Positions 21,078 to 30,863 of a DNA stretch of 64,000 nt are shown one piece after another. The notes beneath the pieces were generated by a model. That model had not been told where the DNA came from. It saw only the letters and a list, made by a program, of their open reading frames with translations, and made no database searches. Position 1 is the stretch's first letter. The number at the start of each line of letters is the position of its first letter. A program made the translations under genes and the position numbers. The DNA is from Streptococcus lutetiensis (GTDB lineage: Bacteria > Bacillota > Bacilli > Lactobacillales > Streptococcaceae): positions 1,178,001-1,242,000 of the forward strand of contig NZ_LS483403.1 of NCBI RefSeq assembly GCF_900475675.1, read 5' to 3'.

Positions 21078-21323
21078 ATGAAACAAAATATCCACCCAGA
21101 ATACCGTCCAGTAGTATTCATGGACACAACTACTGGTTACAAATTCCTTAGCGGTTCTACAAAAGCTTCTAACGAAACTGTAGAATTTGAAGGCGCTACT
21201 TACCCACTTGTACGTGTGGAAATCTCATCAGATTCTCACCCATTCTACACTGGTCGCCAAAAATTCACTCAAGCAGATGGTCGTGTGGATCGCTTCAACA
21301 AAAAATACGGTTTCACAAAATAA
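21078..21323 (+). CDS. rpmE2: Ribosomal protein bL31 type B
   Basis: This protein of 81 aa begins [23 protein letters not shown] and ends in [13 protein letters not shown]. It is the longer type B form without the zinc-binding CxxC cysteines. ATG 21078 follows AAAGGAAATC. An in-frame ATG at 21033 would add 15 residues but has no ribosome site. It is monocistronic between its own promoter and terminator. Confidence 0.96.
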   Translation: MKQNIHPEYRPVVFMDTTTGYKFLSGSTKASNETVEFEGATYPLVRVEISSDSHPFYTGRQKFTQADGRVDRFNKKYGFTK

Positions 21324-21343
21324 GAAATCGCATTTACTACAAG

Positions 21344-21376
21344 AAGTCATTTCGAGCAATCGAGATGGCTTTTTTG
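21344..21376 (+). terminator. Intrinsic terminator after rpmE2
   Basis: The stem AAGTCATTTCGA/TCGAGATGGCTT, with a GCAA-type loop, is followed by T6. Confidence 0.85.
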
Positions 21377-21396
21377 TTTTTCCGTAAATAGGGCAA

Positions 21397-21420
21397 CAAA
21401 AAAAGAGCTTACGCTCTTTT
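21397..21420 (-). terminator. Intrinsic terminator after the glucosaminidase gene
   Basis: AAAAGAGC-TTAC-GCTCTTTT with a T run on the minus strand abuts the stop codon. Confidence 0.82.
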
Positions 21421-22178
21421 TATCTAATATAAGCTAACCAAGCTTCGTCTTCTGCTAGAATGTCTGAACTAGTGTATGAACCGCGGTGTTTGTTCCAAAC
21501 GTAGTTCGGATTAACGGTTTTAGTAGGTTGATTATTTTGTTGAGTTTGGTTATCTTGTTCGGTAGTTTCTTGAACTTCATCGGTTACCAACGGCTCATCA
21601 TAGCTTGTTAAACCATACTGCTCAATTAAGGCATTTAACTTATCTGCGTAAGCAGTATCTGTGGCATAACGACCAGTTAGAGCTGCTGTAGCATCTTGAT
21701 AAGAAGAGGTATTTGACTTCCAAGTATCCGCATAAAGATTCCAACTTAGTAAATTAGCATAGTCATTAAGTGAGTCTGCTAAGCTGTTGTATGAACGAAA
21801 GGCTTGGTCAATCTCATAAGTGTTTCCACTACCATCGTCTTCCCAAGTCTGCATGACGACTGAATTACCATTATAAGCCCCTTTTATCCCAAAGAAATTA
21901 TAATAAGGTTCTTGGCTAAGTGCTGATTGGCCACTACTTGATTCTAAAACAGCTTGAGCAATCATCACTGAAGCATAAAGATTTCTTTCTTGACCAATCT
22001 GTCGAGCTGTCTCACCGATACTTGTAATAAAATCAGCTGTCGCTGTTGGGGAAACTTGTCCTGATTCAGCAATAACAGCGTGAGCTGCATGTCTGAAAGT
22101 GAGGTTAATTCCCAATGTTATACAAGTAACTAAGGTCGAACAAGCTAAAAAGAATTTTGTCACTTGCTTGTCTTTCAC
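21420..22178 (-). CDS. Secreted endo-beta-N-acetylglucosaminidase (GH73, FlgJ/LytG-like)
   Basis: This 252-aa cell-wall hydrolase cleaves within peptidoglycan glycan strands. An N-terminal signal or anchor segment (about residues 8-33) is followed by the GH73 domain at about residues 50-195. The catalytic Glu lies in AQAVLESSSGQSALS, and the conserved YNFFGIKGAYNG and later YATDTAYADKLN motifs are present. A Gln/Thr-rich linker (TTEQDNQTQQNNQPT) precedes a short C-terminal segment. No repeat cell-wall-binding domain is present. The start follows GGAGGCC. Confidence 0.88.
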   Translation of the reverse strand: MKDKQVTKFFLACSTLVTCITLGINLTFRHAAHAVIAESGQVSPTATADFITSIGETARQIGQERNLYASVMIAQAVLESSSGQSALSQEPYYNFFGIKGAYNGNSVVMQTWEDDGSGNTYEIDQAFRSYNSLADSLNDYANLLSWNLYADTWKSNTSSYQDATAALTGRYATDTAYADKLNALIEQYGLTSYDEPLVTDEVQETTEQDNQTQQNNQPTKTVNPNYVWNKHRGSYTSSDILAEDEAWLAYIR

Positions 22179-22286
22179 GTGGCCTCCTAAAATGTAAGTG
22201 CTATCTTAACCCATTATAGCAAAGTTTTCATAAGCTGGCAACGCGATGTCCTGCTCTCAAAAATCAACTTTTTCTACCACTTCTCT

Positions 22287-22334
22287 AAAAAAAGAAAAGG
22301 CTTGAATCACTTGATTCAAGCCTTTTCTTTTTTT
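22287..22334 (-). terminator. Very strong bidirectional terminator between adcA and the glucosaminidase gene
   Basis: A 23-bp perfect inverted repeat (22287-22309 with 22312-22334) has a 2-nt loop. Its core is GGCTTGAATCA/TGATTCAAGCC, flanked by A7/T7. Its 3' edge overlaps the adcA stop codon by two bases. Confidence 0.92.
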
Positions 22335-23853
22335 AGTGAGCAACAAGGTGTTGGGCAATTTCTTGACCAGATTCTTTAGCTGGGAAGTAAGTTGGCCAGT
22401 GTTCCATTTCTTTTAGAATTTCATCTTGGCTACTGTTACCCCAGAAAAGATGGAAGTGTTCAACATCTGTTGATGTGATATTGTGGTCGCTAAATTGAAT
22501 GTATTTGAATTCGCCAGCGTCTTTGTCATCTGTTTCAAAAAGATAACGAACACCACGGTTACCTTTTTCGTATTTCAAAATTTTGTAACCAACGTATTTG
22601 TAAGTGTAGGTATGTTTTTCACCATTTTGAACAAAAGTAACTTTATTTTTCTTACCATCAATGATGATTTGTTCAACATCAGTTTGGTAGCCTTTTGTGT
22701 AATAGTCTTTAACTTCTTGAGCAGTTTGTTCACCTTTTGAAGCTTTGGCTTTATAAGCCCAGACAGGATCAAGTGTACCATCAAGAAGGTATGGGTAAGC
22801 AGATTGCCATTTTCCTGTCCAGTCACTTAATTTACGATCAGTAACGTCTTTATCTTTGAAATAGCCGTGCTGAACAGTTTTGGTATCATCTGTTTCAGCT
22901 TTGATTTCTTTACCTTTAACGTCAGTTGTCAATTTCAAAGCTTTCAGATTTTCTTTCATGACTGAGAAGTAATCTTCGCCAGCTTTGATTTGTTTGTTAG
23001 TTAAGCTTTCTAGCGGATTTAAAACTTTTGTTTTTACACCAGCTTCATCTGCTAACGTTGCGGCAACTTTACTTGACGCATTTTCTTCAAAGTAAATGTA
23101 TTTGATATCGTATTTTTTAACGTATTTTGTAAGGCTTGCAATACGTTTTGCTGATGGTTCTACTTCTGGGGAAATTCCAGCAATTGAGATTTGGTTCAAA
23201 CCATAATCAAGTGCTAAATAACCAAAAGCAGCATGCTGAGTGACGAAGCTTTTTTGTTTAGCATTCGAAAGTCCATCTGTGTAGGCTTTATCTAAGTCAT
23301 TGAGTTTTTCAATGTAAGCTGCGCTATTAGCTTTAAAAGTGTCAGCTTTATCAGGGTATTTAGCAACAAAAGCATCTCGGATATTTTCAACCAAGGTAAC
23401 TGCGCGTTTTGGTGACAACCAAACGTGTGGATCATATTCATGACTATGTCCTTCATGCTCGTCATGGTCTTCACCTTCTTCTTCAGCTGTACCAGCCATG
23501 AGAAGCATATCACCGCTTGCTCGAACGATAGTTAGGTTATCAGAATTAATTGATTTTTTGACTTTTTTAACCCATGTTTCCATGCTATCATCCATGTAGA
23601 CAAACATATCAGCATCTGAAATGGTAGCTACATTTTTGGTAGATGGTTCAAAATCATGTGGTTCAGTCCCTGCTTTAATCAGCATTGATACATTTGCTGT
23701 ATCTCCCATAACAGCTTTGGTAAATTCATAGACAGGATAAAAAGTTGTTACAACTTTAATCTTGTCATCTGCTGCAACCTTCTTAATGTGGCTAACTTGC
23801 CAAACAAGCAAAAGCGCAAGTACATTTATCAATAAAAGAAATTTCTTCTTCAT
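22333..23853 (-). CDS. adcA: AdcA, zinc-binding protein with C-terminal ZinT domain (no lipobox)
   Basis: This protein of 506 aa is the substrate-binding component of the Adc zinc ABC importer. Residues about 30-310 form the cluster A-I metal-binding domain: VVTTFYPVYEFTKAV, a His-rich loop near residue 125 (HDEHEGHSHEYDPH), and ligands in TQHAAFGYLALDYG. Residues about 325-506 form a ZinT domain (HGYFKDKDVTDRKLSDWTG, DHNITSTDVEHFHLFWG). The usual lipoprotein Cys is absent: the hydrophobic segment runs LLVWQVSHIKKVAADD, which suggests signal peptidase I cleavage near VAA. AdcB and AdcC are not in the window. A perfect AdcR box precedes it. Confidence 0.96.
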   Translation of the reverse strand: MKKKFLLLINVLALLLVWQVSHIKKVAADDKIKVVTTFYPVYEFTKAVMGDTANVSMLIKAGTEPHDFEPSTKNVATISDADMFVYMDDSMETWVKKVKKSINSDNLTIVRASGDMLLMAGTAEEEGEDHDEHEGHSHEYDPHVWLSPKRAVTLVENIRDAFVAKYPDKADTFKANSAAYIEKLNDLDKAYTDGLSNAKQKSFVTQHAAFGYLALDYGLNQISIAGISPEVEPSAKRIASLTKYVKKYDIKYIYFEENASSKVAATLADEAGVKTKVLNPLESLTNKQIKAGEDYFSVMKENLKALKLTTDVKGKEIKAETDDTKTVQHGYFKDKDVTDRKLSDWTGKWQSAYPYLLDGTLDPVWAYKAKASKGEQTAQEVKDYYTKGYQTDVEQIIIDGKKNKVTFVQNGEKHTYTYKYVGYKILKYEKGNRGVRYLFETDDKDAGEFKYIQFSDHNITSTDVEHFHLFWGNSSQDEILKEMEHWPTYFPAKESGQEIAQHLVAH

Positions 23854-23867
23854 GATGGCTCCTTTTC

Positions 23868-23879
23868 TTAACTAGTTAA
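23868..23879. promoter_or_regulatory. AdcR zinc-repressor operator
   Basis: TTAACTAGTTAA is a perfect 12-bp palindrome and an exact match to the known AdcR consensus TTAACYRGTTAA. It lies 15 nt upstream of the adcA ATG, between the promoter and the ribosome site. Zinc-dependent repression of adcA is expected. Confidence 0.92.
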
Positions 23880-23893
23880 TAGTTTACCAGTAA

Positions 23894-23922
23894 AGTATAT
23901 CCAAACTTTCAACTTTTTGCAA
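23894..23922 (-). promoter_or_regulatory. adcA promoter
   Basis: The minus strand has TTGCAA (23922-23917) and TATACT (23899-23894), with 17 bp between them. The AdcR box lies just after the expected transcription start. Confidence 0.7.
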
Positions 23923-23932
23923 GCTTTTTTTA

Positions 23933-23945
23933 TAAATTTTTTCGC
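23933..23945 (+). repeat. 13-bp direct repeat, left copy, flanking IS30-family remnant
   Basis: TAAATTTTTTCGC abuts the left terminal inverted repeat of the element. An identical copy abuts the right one at 25089-25101. Confidence 0.85.
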
Positions 23946-25088
23946 CCCGCGTTGTAAAATGAAGTGCAACAAAAAAAGACATGCTCGTCTGATATACTAG
24001 AATTCCCCAACTCAGTATAGAAAGCAGATGAACATGTCCACTAATCATTCTACCAAAAAATCGTTATACTCACACCTTTCAGCATCTGAACGCGGAGAAA
24101 TCAGCGCCTATCTCAAGATGGGAAAGACCCCATCTGAGATTGCTCGTCTGCTTGGGTATCATCGCTCAACCATCAGTCGTGAAATCAAACGAGGAAGTGT
24201 TTCTCAGGTTCAAGACAAGAACGGGAAATGAATCTACTCAACGATTTACTTTCCAGATAGTGGTCAACGTGTTTATGAAACCAATCGTCAAAAAAGTGCC
24301 TATTATAAACTATCGTACTGCTCCCGGACCTTCTTCAAGAAACTTGAGAAAGTCCTGAAAACGAAGCCTCGTTGTCACAGTGTCGATAGCTTTGTTCAAA
24401 CTTACCGAGAAAAACATCCACTGGAAGTTATCCCTTCCACCTAGACAGTGTATCGTTACATCAAAGACGGACTGTTGAGGGTTAAACCGATTGATTTACC
24501 TAAGATGGTGAGTATCCGAAAACGGTCTAAAGTAACGCCTAAGGCCACGAAGAAAATCTTAGGAAAATCCATTGAAAAACGTCCGGAGTGTATCAATGAC
24601 CGTTCTGAATTTGGACATTGGGAAATTGATCTCATACTTGGCAAGAAGACCAAGGGGGAAGCGGTTGTCATGACCCTAGTAGAGCGTCAAACGCGATTTG
24701 CCATCGCTGTAAAACTGGCTAATAAACAAGCAGAAACCATCAATAGGGCTGTTAAGAGCTTACTATCACATCGGACAATGGCTCAGAGTTCAGTAGCTTG
24801 TCAGACCTAAAGGTGTGGAAGTCTATTTTTCCCATCCTTATGCTTCTCATGAAAGAGGAACAAATGAAAATTTCAATAGTCTCTTGAGAGAGTTTCTCCC
24901 AAAAGGTGTCTCTCTTAACTCACTAACGACAGAAGAACTCAATCACTACGTCTCTGCTATCAATGACAGACATAGACAAATTCACAGGTATAAAACTGCA
25001 AATATTTTGTTTGGGCTAGCCCAAACAGCTTAACCTCTGGAACTCTAGTTATCAATGAACTTGTTGCACTTGAATTGACAAGTGAGGG
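23946..25088 (+). mobile_element. IS30-family insertion sequence, inactivated
   Basis: This element of 1143 bp has imperfect terminal inverted repeats of about 28 bp: the left end starts CCCGCGTTGT and the right end, on the complement, starts CCCTCACTTGT. Both converge on AAGTGCAACAA. The transposase is broken. Frame 1 (24034-24231) holds the helix-turn-helix KMGKTPSEIARLLGYHRSTISREIKRG. Later segments (24448-24810 and 24815-25033) hold the IS30 catalytic blocks FGHWEIDLI and HPYASHERGTNENFNSLLREFLP in other frames. A TAG at 24444-24446 interrupts the middle. It sits between adcA and pepD. Confidence 0.9.
24034..25033 (+). pseudogene. IS30-family transposase, multiple frameshifts and a stop
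   Basis: At least two frame changes and one in-frame TAG split the gene into four fragments. An N-terminal HTH with LSASERGEISAYLK is followed by a degraded segment. Next come the DDE-core first Asp (HWEIDLILG) and a last block with ERGTNENFN carrying the catalytic Glu. The block around the second Asp near 24775 also appears disrupted, with the frame lost after LLSHRTMAQSS. It cannot encode a working transposase. Confidence 0.92.
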
Positions 25089-25101
25089 TAAATTTTTTCG
25101 C
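25089..25101 (+). repeat. 13-bp direct repeat, right copy, flanking IS30-family remnant
   Basis: TAAATTTTTTCGC is identical to 23933-23945 and starts at the base after the right inverted repeat. Confidence 0.85.
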
Positions 25102-25104
25102 TGT

Positions 25105-25136
25105 CAAAAAAATCCTCTGAAAAATTTCAGAGGATT
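25105..25136 (-). terminator. Intrinsic terminator after pepD
   Basis: The stem AATCCTCTGAAA/TTTCAGAGGATT has a 2-nt loop and is followed on the minus strand by a T run. Confidence 0.88.
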
Positions 25137-25141
25137 CATTA

Positions 25142-26539
25142 TTAGTCGCTTACTGAGAAGCGGTTTGTCATAAGATTGCTTGCATCAAAGAGGATTTTAT
25201 TCAATAGTTTTTGTGTTTCTTCTTGGATGTAATCACTCATCGCTTGGTTTTCAACATCAAAATCAACGTTTTCTCCGTTAGCTAAAGCGGCATCAACACG
25301 TTTGATACGGGCATGTCCTGCTGCCATTGTTTTTTCCACATAAGCTTCAATATCACCTTCGTGTTGGTGGAAGTGTGGGTCAGCAATCGCTGCAATCAAA
25401 CGATTTACCCAATAGAATGAGTCTGTTGAGACATTTTCGCCAGTATTTGCAAAATAAGCTGGTGTAGTTGAAATTTGAGTAAAGAATGGCACCATTGTTC
25501 CAAATGGCATTGAACCGTATGCCAACCATTGGATACCTGTTGTGTCGTGTGGTTGGTCAGGTCGCAATTGAAGAATAGCTGTTTGACTTGTGCGGTTGAT
25601 ACCAATTGTACGGAATGCGCGTTGTGTCACAGCATTTCCTTCTGGACCATATGGGTCAAATTCAGTGTCTTGATAGTGGTTGCTCAAAACGTATTTGACA
25701 TCTTCGATAGTGACTTTACGATAAGGTTTTTGAGCCCATGGAATAAAGAAACTACGTGGGTCTTGCTCGATTTCTGGATTCAAGAAACGTTGCATTGCCC
25801 AAGCACGTGGTGTATTGTAGTGGCGGTCCTTATCACGTTGGCTACCAAAAGCATAGCGTGGATTGAAGTGTTCATTTGAGTATGTCAAATCCAAGTTATT
25901 ATCTTCGATGAATTCACGCAAGTCACTTGAGTACATGTAATCATCAGGATTGTTAAATTCAAAATGGTCAATACCAAGTTGGTTTGGATTTGTCACATAA
26001 CAATCATCTGGCACACGACGAGCAATCCAGCGGTGTCCACCGACAGTTTCTAACCACCAAATTTCATCAACGTCTGAAATAGCCACACCATTTGATTCAT
26101 ATGTTCCGTATTCTTCTAGGATAGCACCGAGGCGTTCTACCCCTTCACGCGCTGTACGGACATATGGAAGCACCAATGTTAGCATATCTTCTTCACCAAT
26201 ACCAGATTCAACGAGCGAGTCAGCTCCCAAAACACGCGCATTTGTCGTGATAGTTTCTGTCTCACTCATGGCAACATTGGCTTCGTTGATACCAGCTTCT
26301 CCCCAGATACCATCTTTACGCAAAGCATCTGGTACTGATGTATAGCGCATTGGGTTGTCTGGCAAATCAATCTCAAATGAAGACAAGACTGATTTGTAAT
26401 GACGTGGTTGGTCTTCTGGGTTAACCACGATAAATTGTTTCGGTGTGAAGTCACCACTTTGTGAATCTTCAGTTCGAGCAATGATGGTTGAACCATCATA
26501 TGACGCTTTTTTACCGACTAATATAGTTGTACATGCCAT
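25142..26539 (-). CDS. C69-family dipeptidase (PepD type)
   Basis: This Ntn-fold peptidase of 465 aa hydrolyses dipeptides in the cytoplasm. The mature nucleophile would be Cys3 in [19 protein letters not shown]. The conserved ARTEDS follows, then the family stretches [22 protein letters not shown] and [16 protein letters not shown]. The length matches lactic-acid-bacterial PepD enzymes. It starts 23 nt after the whiA stop and is probably the last gene of the whiA cluster transcript. Confidence 0.93.
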   Translation of the reverse strand: MACTTILVGKKASYDGSTIIARTEDSQSGDFTPKQFIVVNPEDQPRHYKSVLSSFEIDLPDNPMRYTSVPDALRKDGIWGEAGINEANVAMSETETITTNARVLGADSLVESGIGEEDMLTLVLPYVRTAREGVERLGAILEEYGTYESNGVAISDVDEIWWLETVGGHRWIARRVPDDCYVTNPNQLGIDHFEFNNPDDYMYSSDLREFIEDNNLDLTYSNEHFNPRYAFGSQRDKDRHYNTPRAWAMQRFLNPEIEQDPRSFFIPWAQKPYRKVTIEDVKYVLSNHYQDTEFDPYGPEGNAVTQRAFRTIGINRTSQTAILQLRPDQPHDTTGIQWLAYGSMPFGTMVPFFTQISTTPAYFANTGENVSTDSFYWVNRLIAAIADPHFHQHEGDIEAYVEKTMAAGHARIKRVDAALANGENVDFDVENQAMSDYIQEETQKLLNKILFDASNLMTNRFSVSD

Positions 26540-26562
26540 AATATGCTTCTCCTTAACTTTTT

Positions 26563-27474
26563 CTATAATTCATTTGCAATTTTATTGATTTTACGCAATC
26601 GATGATTGACACCGCTCTTGGTCAAGGTCCCCTCCAAGTGGTCTGCGATTTGCTGAATCGAGTAATCAGGATTTTCTACACGAATCTTAGCCACTTGTTG
26701 CAATTCAATTGGTAAGGTCTCAAGTCCAACGGTATCCATGATTTTAATGATGTTATTGATGGTCTTCATGCTGGCTGTCACGGTTTTTGCAATGTTAGCT
26801 GTTTCCACATTGTTGGCACGGTTAACGTCATTGCGCGTCTCACGCATAATCTTAACTTCTTCAAAGCTTTCTTTACATTCCATCGCTCCGATGACAATCA
26901 AGAAATCCATGATATCTTCAGCCTTTTGAAGATAAGTCACTGCTCCATTTTTATGTTCGATAACCTTTGCATCAAGGATAAATTTTCGCATCAAGTTTGC
27001 TAAATCTTCGGCGTGGTCTTGATAAACGGAAAAAATTTCCAGTTGATATTTTCCTGACTCTGGGTCACGAATGGTCCCAGTCGCCAAGAAAGCACCACGC
27101 AGATAAGCACGTCCCTTATCATCATCTTCTAGGATACTTGGGGTAATTCCCATTTCAATCCCAAAGAAAGAATCAGCCAGCTGCAAGTCGTTCAAAATTT
27201 CTCTGACATTTTTAGCAACAAAAACTGTATAAATACGATTCTTACGTAAATTTGTCCTTTGATGGTATTTAATCTCAGGCTGAACCTGGTAAATCGTTTC
27301 AATCAATTCATAGATATGGCGGGCTACTTTAGCATTTTCTGTTATGATTGACAAAGTTAGTCCAGCAGCTGTTAAGCCGAGGCTTCCTGACATTTTGATA
27401 ATAGCTGATAGTTCACTCTTATCAAATCGCGATAAATTCAACAATTCTTCTTTAACTTTTACTGTAAAACTCAT
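26563..27474 (-). CDS. whiA: WhiA, DNA-binding division regulator
   Basis: This protein of 303 aa has a degenerate LAGLIDADG homing-endonuclease-like N-terminal part, including [25 protein letters not shown]. The C-terminal helix-turn-helix includes [28 protein letters not shown]. In Firmicutes it affects cell division and chromosome segregation. It overlaps the glmR stop by 4 nt. This is the third gene of the rapZ-glmR-whiA set conserved across low-GC Gram-positives. Confidence 0.97.
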   Translation of the reverse strand: MSFTVKVKEELLNLSRFDKSELSAIIKMSGSLGLTAAGLTLSIITENAKVARHIYELIETIYQVQPEIKYHQRTNLRKNRIYTVFVAKNVREILNDLQLADSFFGIEMGITPSILEDDDKGRAYLRGAFLATGTIRDPESGKYQLEIFSVYQDHAEDLANLMRKFILDAKVIEHKNGAVTYLQKAEDIMDFLIVIGAMECKESFEEVKIMRETRNDVNRANNVETANIAKTVTASMKTINNIIKIMDTVGLETLPIELQQVAKIRVENPDYSIQQIADHLEGTLTKSGVNHRLRKINKIANEL

Positions 27475-28448
27475 CGCTTCTTCATCCTCACAAGGTTCAT
27501 TAATTCTTCAACGACATAGTTGCCATTGTGAAAAGCTCCGCCATTTTCCAAACGAAGAAAATCAGATGAAATCACTCGTTTGACTTGCTTACGAAGCCCT
27601 ACAAAATCATGCTCAACTTGAACCAAGTATTCATCAAATTTATTGTGGTCCATGTAATCTTGCGGCACTTTTTGAATATTGACGAGAACCGTATCAATAA
27701 CATCTTTACCAAGATGACGATTGAGCACTTCGACGTGGTCAGCATCCGTAAAATATTCGGTTTCACCATATTGCGTCATGATGTTACAAACATAAGCAAC
27801 TTCAGCTTTGGTATCAACAAGTGCCTGCTTGATTTCAGGAATAACCAAATTTGGCAAAATTGATGTAAACAAAGAACCAGGTCCAAGGACAATCATGTCA
27901 CTATCCATGATTGCATCAACTACTTTGCGACTGGCAGTTGGTTCGTCGTCATTGTAAGTATTGGTCACATAAACATGGTCAATCATTCCTTGATAACCAG
28001 AGATGTGACTCTCACCAGCGACTTCATAGCCATCTTTAAAAACAGCATGCAAAGTCAATGGGTTTTCACTTGCTGGATAAATTTTCCCTGTAACGTGAAA
28101 GAATTTTGTCAAAATCTGCATGGCGCTGTAAGTAGAACCTTCCATTTCAGCGATTCCTGAAATGATAAGATTTCCAAGAGGGTGTCCAGCAAGCGGACCA
28201 TCCCCTTCAGCAAAGCGATATTGAAAGACTTTTTCGTAAAACTTAGGCATATCACTCATAGCCACCAGGACATTTCTAAGGTCTCCAGGTAGTGTCAGTT
28301 GCATAACCGAACGCAAAGCTCCTGAACTACCGCCATCATCAGCGACCGTTACGATGGCTGTAATATCGACCTCTTCGTGTCTTAAACTACTTAAAATAAC
28401 TGGAATCCCTGTTCCTCCACCGATAACGGTAATTTTAGGTTTTCTCAT
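27471..28448 (-). CDS. yvcK: GlmR/YvcK family protein (CofD-like fold)
   Basis: This protein of 325 aa has the nucleotide-sugar-binding N-terminus [16 protein letters not shown] followed by [13 protein letters not shown]. It also has [29 protein letters not shown] and [12 protein letters not shown]. By family knowledge it binds UDP-GlcNAc and supports carbon flow to cell-wall precursors through GlmS. It overlaps both rapZ and whiA by 4 nt. Confidence 0.96.
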   Translation of the reverse strand: MRKPKITVIGGGTGIPVILSSLRHEEVDITAIVTVADDGGSSGALRSVMQLTLPGDLRNVLVAMSDMPKFYEKVFQYRFAEGDGPLAGHPLGNLIISGIAEMEGSTYSAMQILTKFFHVTGKIYPASENPLTLHAVFKDGYEVAGESHISGYQGMIDHVYVTNTYNDDEPTASRKVVDAIMDSDMIVLGPGSLFTSILPNLVIPEIKQALVDTKAEVAYVCNIMTQYGETEYFTDADHVEVLNRHLGKDVIDTVLVNIQKVPQDYMDHNKFDEYLVQVEHDFVGLRKQVKRVISSDFLRLENGGAFHNGNYVVEELMNLVRMKKR

Positions 28449-29335
28449 GAACGGTTCACAGTCTCCTTGCGACGATTTTTATCGCGGTGGGTTTCATTGA
28501 CTACCCAGTCCGCTTCTAACTCTTCAGCTAAGCGATGAGCAAAGGCAACACTTCGGTGTTGACCTCCTGTACAACCAATAGCAATGGTCAATACAGATTT
28601 TCCTTCTTTTTTGTAGCCCGGCAAAATAGGTTTAATGAGACCAATCAAATGTTGGTAGAAATCTTCTGATTCTTCATGATTCATGACATAATCATAAACG
28701 TCTTTTTCAAGGCCAGTTTGATTACGAAGTTCTGGTTTGTAGTATGGATTTGGCAAGAAGCGTACGTCAAATACCAAGTCTGCATCGAGTGGTAAACCAT
28801 ATTTGAAACCAAAACTCATGACTTCAATACGAAATGAAGCTTGATTTTCATCACTTGTAAATTGTTCAGAAATTGTCTTACGCAATTGACGAGGGGTTAA
28901 TTCTGTTGTATCAACCACATTTTGGCTCAAGTTTTTCAAAGGTGCAAGCAACTCACGTTCTAACTTGATTCCATCTAAAATACGTCCGTCAGCTGCCAAC
29001 GGGTGACTACGACGTGTCTCTTTATAACGAGCTACCAATTCGCCATCTGTTGCATCTAAGAAAAGAATCTTGAAGTCGATTTTTGGATTTGAATCAATTT
29101 TATCTAAAACAGAAGTAATTTCGTTGAAGAAGAGACGACTACGCATGTCCACCACAAGAGCAACACGATTATTGTCACTTGTTTTTTCAACTAATTCAAT
29201 AAATTTTGGCACCAAAGTTGGTGGCATGTTATCGATGGTAAAATACCCTAAATCTTCAAAGGATTGAATGGCAACTGTCTTACCAGCACCGCTCATCCCA
29301 GTTACAATAACTAAGTTAATCTCTTTATCAGACAT
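28445..29335 (-). CDS. rapZ: RapZ family nucleotide-binding protein
   Basis: This P-loop protein of 296 aa has Walker [13 protein letters not shown] at residues 14-25. The C-terminal domain shows [25 protein letters not shown] and the end motif [17 protein letters not shown]. In E. coli RapZ governs GlmZ sRNA decay; in Firmicutes it works with GlmR in cell-wall precursor control. Its start overlaps the DUF1003 gene stop by 8 nt. Confidence 0.96.
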   Translation of the reverse strand: MSDKEINLVIVTGMSGAGKTVAIQSFEDLGYFTIDNMPPTLVPKFIELVEKTSDNNRVALVVDMRSRLFFNEITSVLDKIDSNPKIDFKILFLDATDGELVARYKETRRSHPLAADGRILDGIKLERELLAPLKNLSQNVVDTTELTPRQLRKTISEQFTSDENQASFRIEVMSFGFKYGLPLDADLVFDVRFLPNPYYKPELRNQTGLEKDVYDYVMNHEESEDFYQHLIGLIKPILPGYKKEGKSVLTIAIGCTGGQHRSVAFAHRLAEELEADWVVNETHRDKNRRKETVNRS

Positions 29336-30098
29336 TTTCTTCGCTCCTTCTCATTTTTTCAATTTGACCTACTAAACGCACCTGTTCTTCCTGCATACTC
29401 ACTAATTGTTTTGTCAAAGAAGCTAACATTTCTGTTTGTAATTTCTGAATTTCTAGTAAATCCGACTGATCTTGCTGAACTAAGTGATCCAATTTTGTAT
29501 GTAACAATCGAATACCTTCTTCTGATACCTTATTAACATTGTAATCATTCTTAGCTTGCAAGCGATCATAGTCAGAAGCACGGTTCTGGCTCATCATAAT
29601 CAAAGGAGCTTGAAGCGCAGCTAGTGTTGACAAGGCAAGGTTTAACAAAATAAATGGATATTTGTCAAATACAATGCCAAAGGGCTTCAAAACATTCAAA
29701 GCCATCCAAACTCCCATAAAGCAGATGAAGGTAATAATAAAGGTCCAAGACCCACCAAAACGAGCCACATCATCCGCAATTTTTTGTCCAAAGGTGATCT
29801 TTCTGTCCAATTGGTCTTGGACATCTAAAGCTGTATAACCTTGGTGCTTAGTCGTGTCGTAAACAGCTTCACGGACGTAGTCATTTTTGCGATTAGCTTT
29901 ATCGATAATCTCCTCTAAAAAAAGAAGACGGTAATAAGTCAGATTCTTATAGCTAATAAAGGCACCACTAGCAATATCAGGATGCTTCTTTTTGATAATC
30001 TCTTGTAATCTAATATCCAGAGAATCGATGATAACGCCCTCTTCAATTGGATAATCGTGATGATCAATGCTATCTTGTATTAGTTGTTTTTGACTCAT
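29328..30098 (-). CDS. DUF1003-family membrane protein
   Basis: This 256-aa protein has two adjacent transmembrane segments (about residues 125-145, [18 protein letters not shown], and 155-178, [21 protein letters not shown]). The DUF1003 signature [18 protein letters not shown] follows. A C-terminal coiled-coil region is rich in Gln and Glu. ATG 30098 follows AAGGATCTT; an upstream in-frame ATG (30143) lacks a ribosome site. Its function is unknown. It heads the rapZ-glmR-whiA-pepD transcript. Confidence 0.88.
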   Translation of the reverse strand: MSQKQLIQDSIDHHDYPIEEGVIIDSLDIRLQEIIKKKHPDIASGAFISYKNLTYYRLLFLEEIIDKANRKNDYVREAVYDTTKHQGYTALDVQDQLDRKITFGQKIADDVARFGGSWTFIITFICFMGVWMALNVLKPFGIVFDKYPFILLNLALSTLAALQAPLIMMSQNRASDYDRLQAKNDYNVNKVSEEGIRLLHTKLDHLVQQDQSDLLEIQKLQTEMLASLTKQLVSMQEEQVRLVGQIEKMRRSEENV

Positions 30099-30141
30099 AA
30101 GATCCTTCTTTCTGTCTCTTCCATTATACCAGAAATAAAAC

Positions 30142-30168
30142 AAAAAAGCTGACTTCTCAGCTCTTTTC
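30142..30168 (-). terminator. Intrinsic terminator after the TetR gene
   Basis: A minus-strand hairpin AGCTGAGAAGTCAGCT is followed by T6. Confidence 0.82.
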
Positions 30169-30170
30169 TA

Positions 30171-30782
30171 CTAATCTTCTCGATCGATGATGACGCCTAT
30201 AACAGTAAGGTGGCCGTTACTAACCAAGGTCAAAACCAAGCGGGCTAGTTCTTTTGCTGGTATTGAAAAATTTGACTTAATCCACCAAAGTAAAGTCCCT
30301 GTAAAAATACTCGTTAAGTAAGCCACAACAAAATCAGTCGGGACTTGCTCGCCAGATTCAGTGACATTTAGTTTCGCAAGCAAATGATCATATTTTTCAT
30401 GTACCAAACTTCCAAATTCTTCTTGCATGACTTCCTGAGAAATGCTTTTTAGAACAATTTTAGCAATCGCAGCATTTTTCTCCAATCCATGATAAAACTC
30501 CGTTAAAAGTTTCTCAGCTCGCTTAACTTTTACGCGTTCACCATTTGTAATCTGTGCTGCATCAATCATGTCAGACATTTGCTCTAGAACTTGTTGCTGA
30601 ATCCCTTTTTGAAGGTCATCTTTGTCCGCATAATGTGCATAAAAAGTGGCACGATTAATCATGGCTTCATCAGCAATATCTTGTACCGTAATTTTCTCAT
30701 AAGGTTTCTCGCTGAGAAGTTTGGCAAAGGCATCAAAAATCAATTTTTCTGTTCTCAAATAACGAATATCAGTAAGTTTCAT
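30171..30782 (-). CDS. TetR/AcrR-family transcriptional regulator
   Basis: This 203-aa protein has the N-terminal TetR helix-turn-helix: KLIFDAFAKLLSEKPYEKITVQDIADEAMINRATFY split across residues 12-47, with YAHYADKDDLQ next. The C-terminal effector domain resembles the TetR_C_7/DhaS-like type. GGAGGAAT precedes the ATG. It is divergent from the activase-like operon, and a large palindrome lies between them. Local control of that operon and of itself is a reasonable inference, but the ligand is unknown. Confidence 0.92.
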   Translation of the reverse strand: MKLTDIRYLRTEKLIFDAFAKLLSEKPYEKITVQDIADEAMINRATFYAHYADKDDLQKGIQQQVLEQMSDMIDAAQITNGERVKVKRAEKLLTEFYHGLEKNAAIAKIVLKSISQEVMQEEFGSLVHEKYDHLLAKLNVTESGEQVPTDFVVAYLTSIFTGTLLWWIKSNFSIPAKELARLVLTLVSNGHLTVIGVIIDRED

Positions 30783-30863
30783 GAGCTATTCCTCCGAGAT
30801 AAACAACAGATTGTCGGGGATGTGTTGCTTAAACAACACAAGTTAAAAAATTAGCGATTGCAA

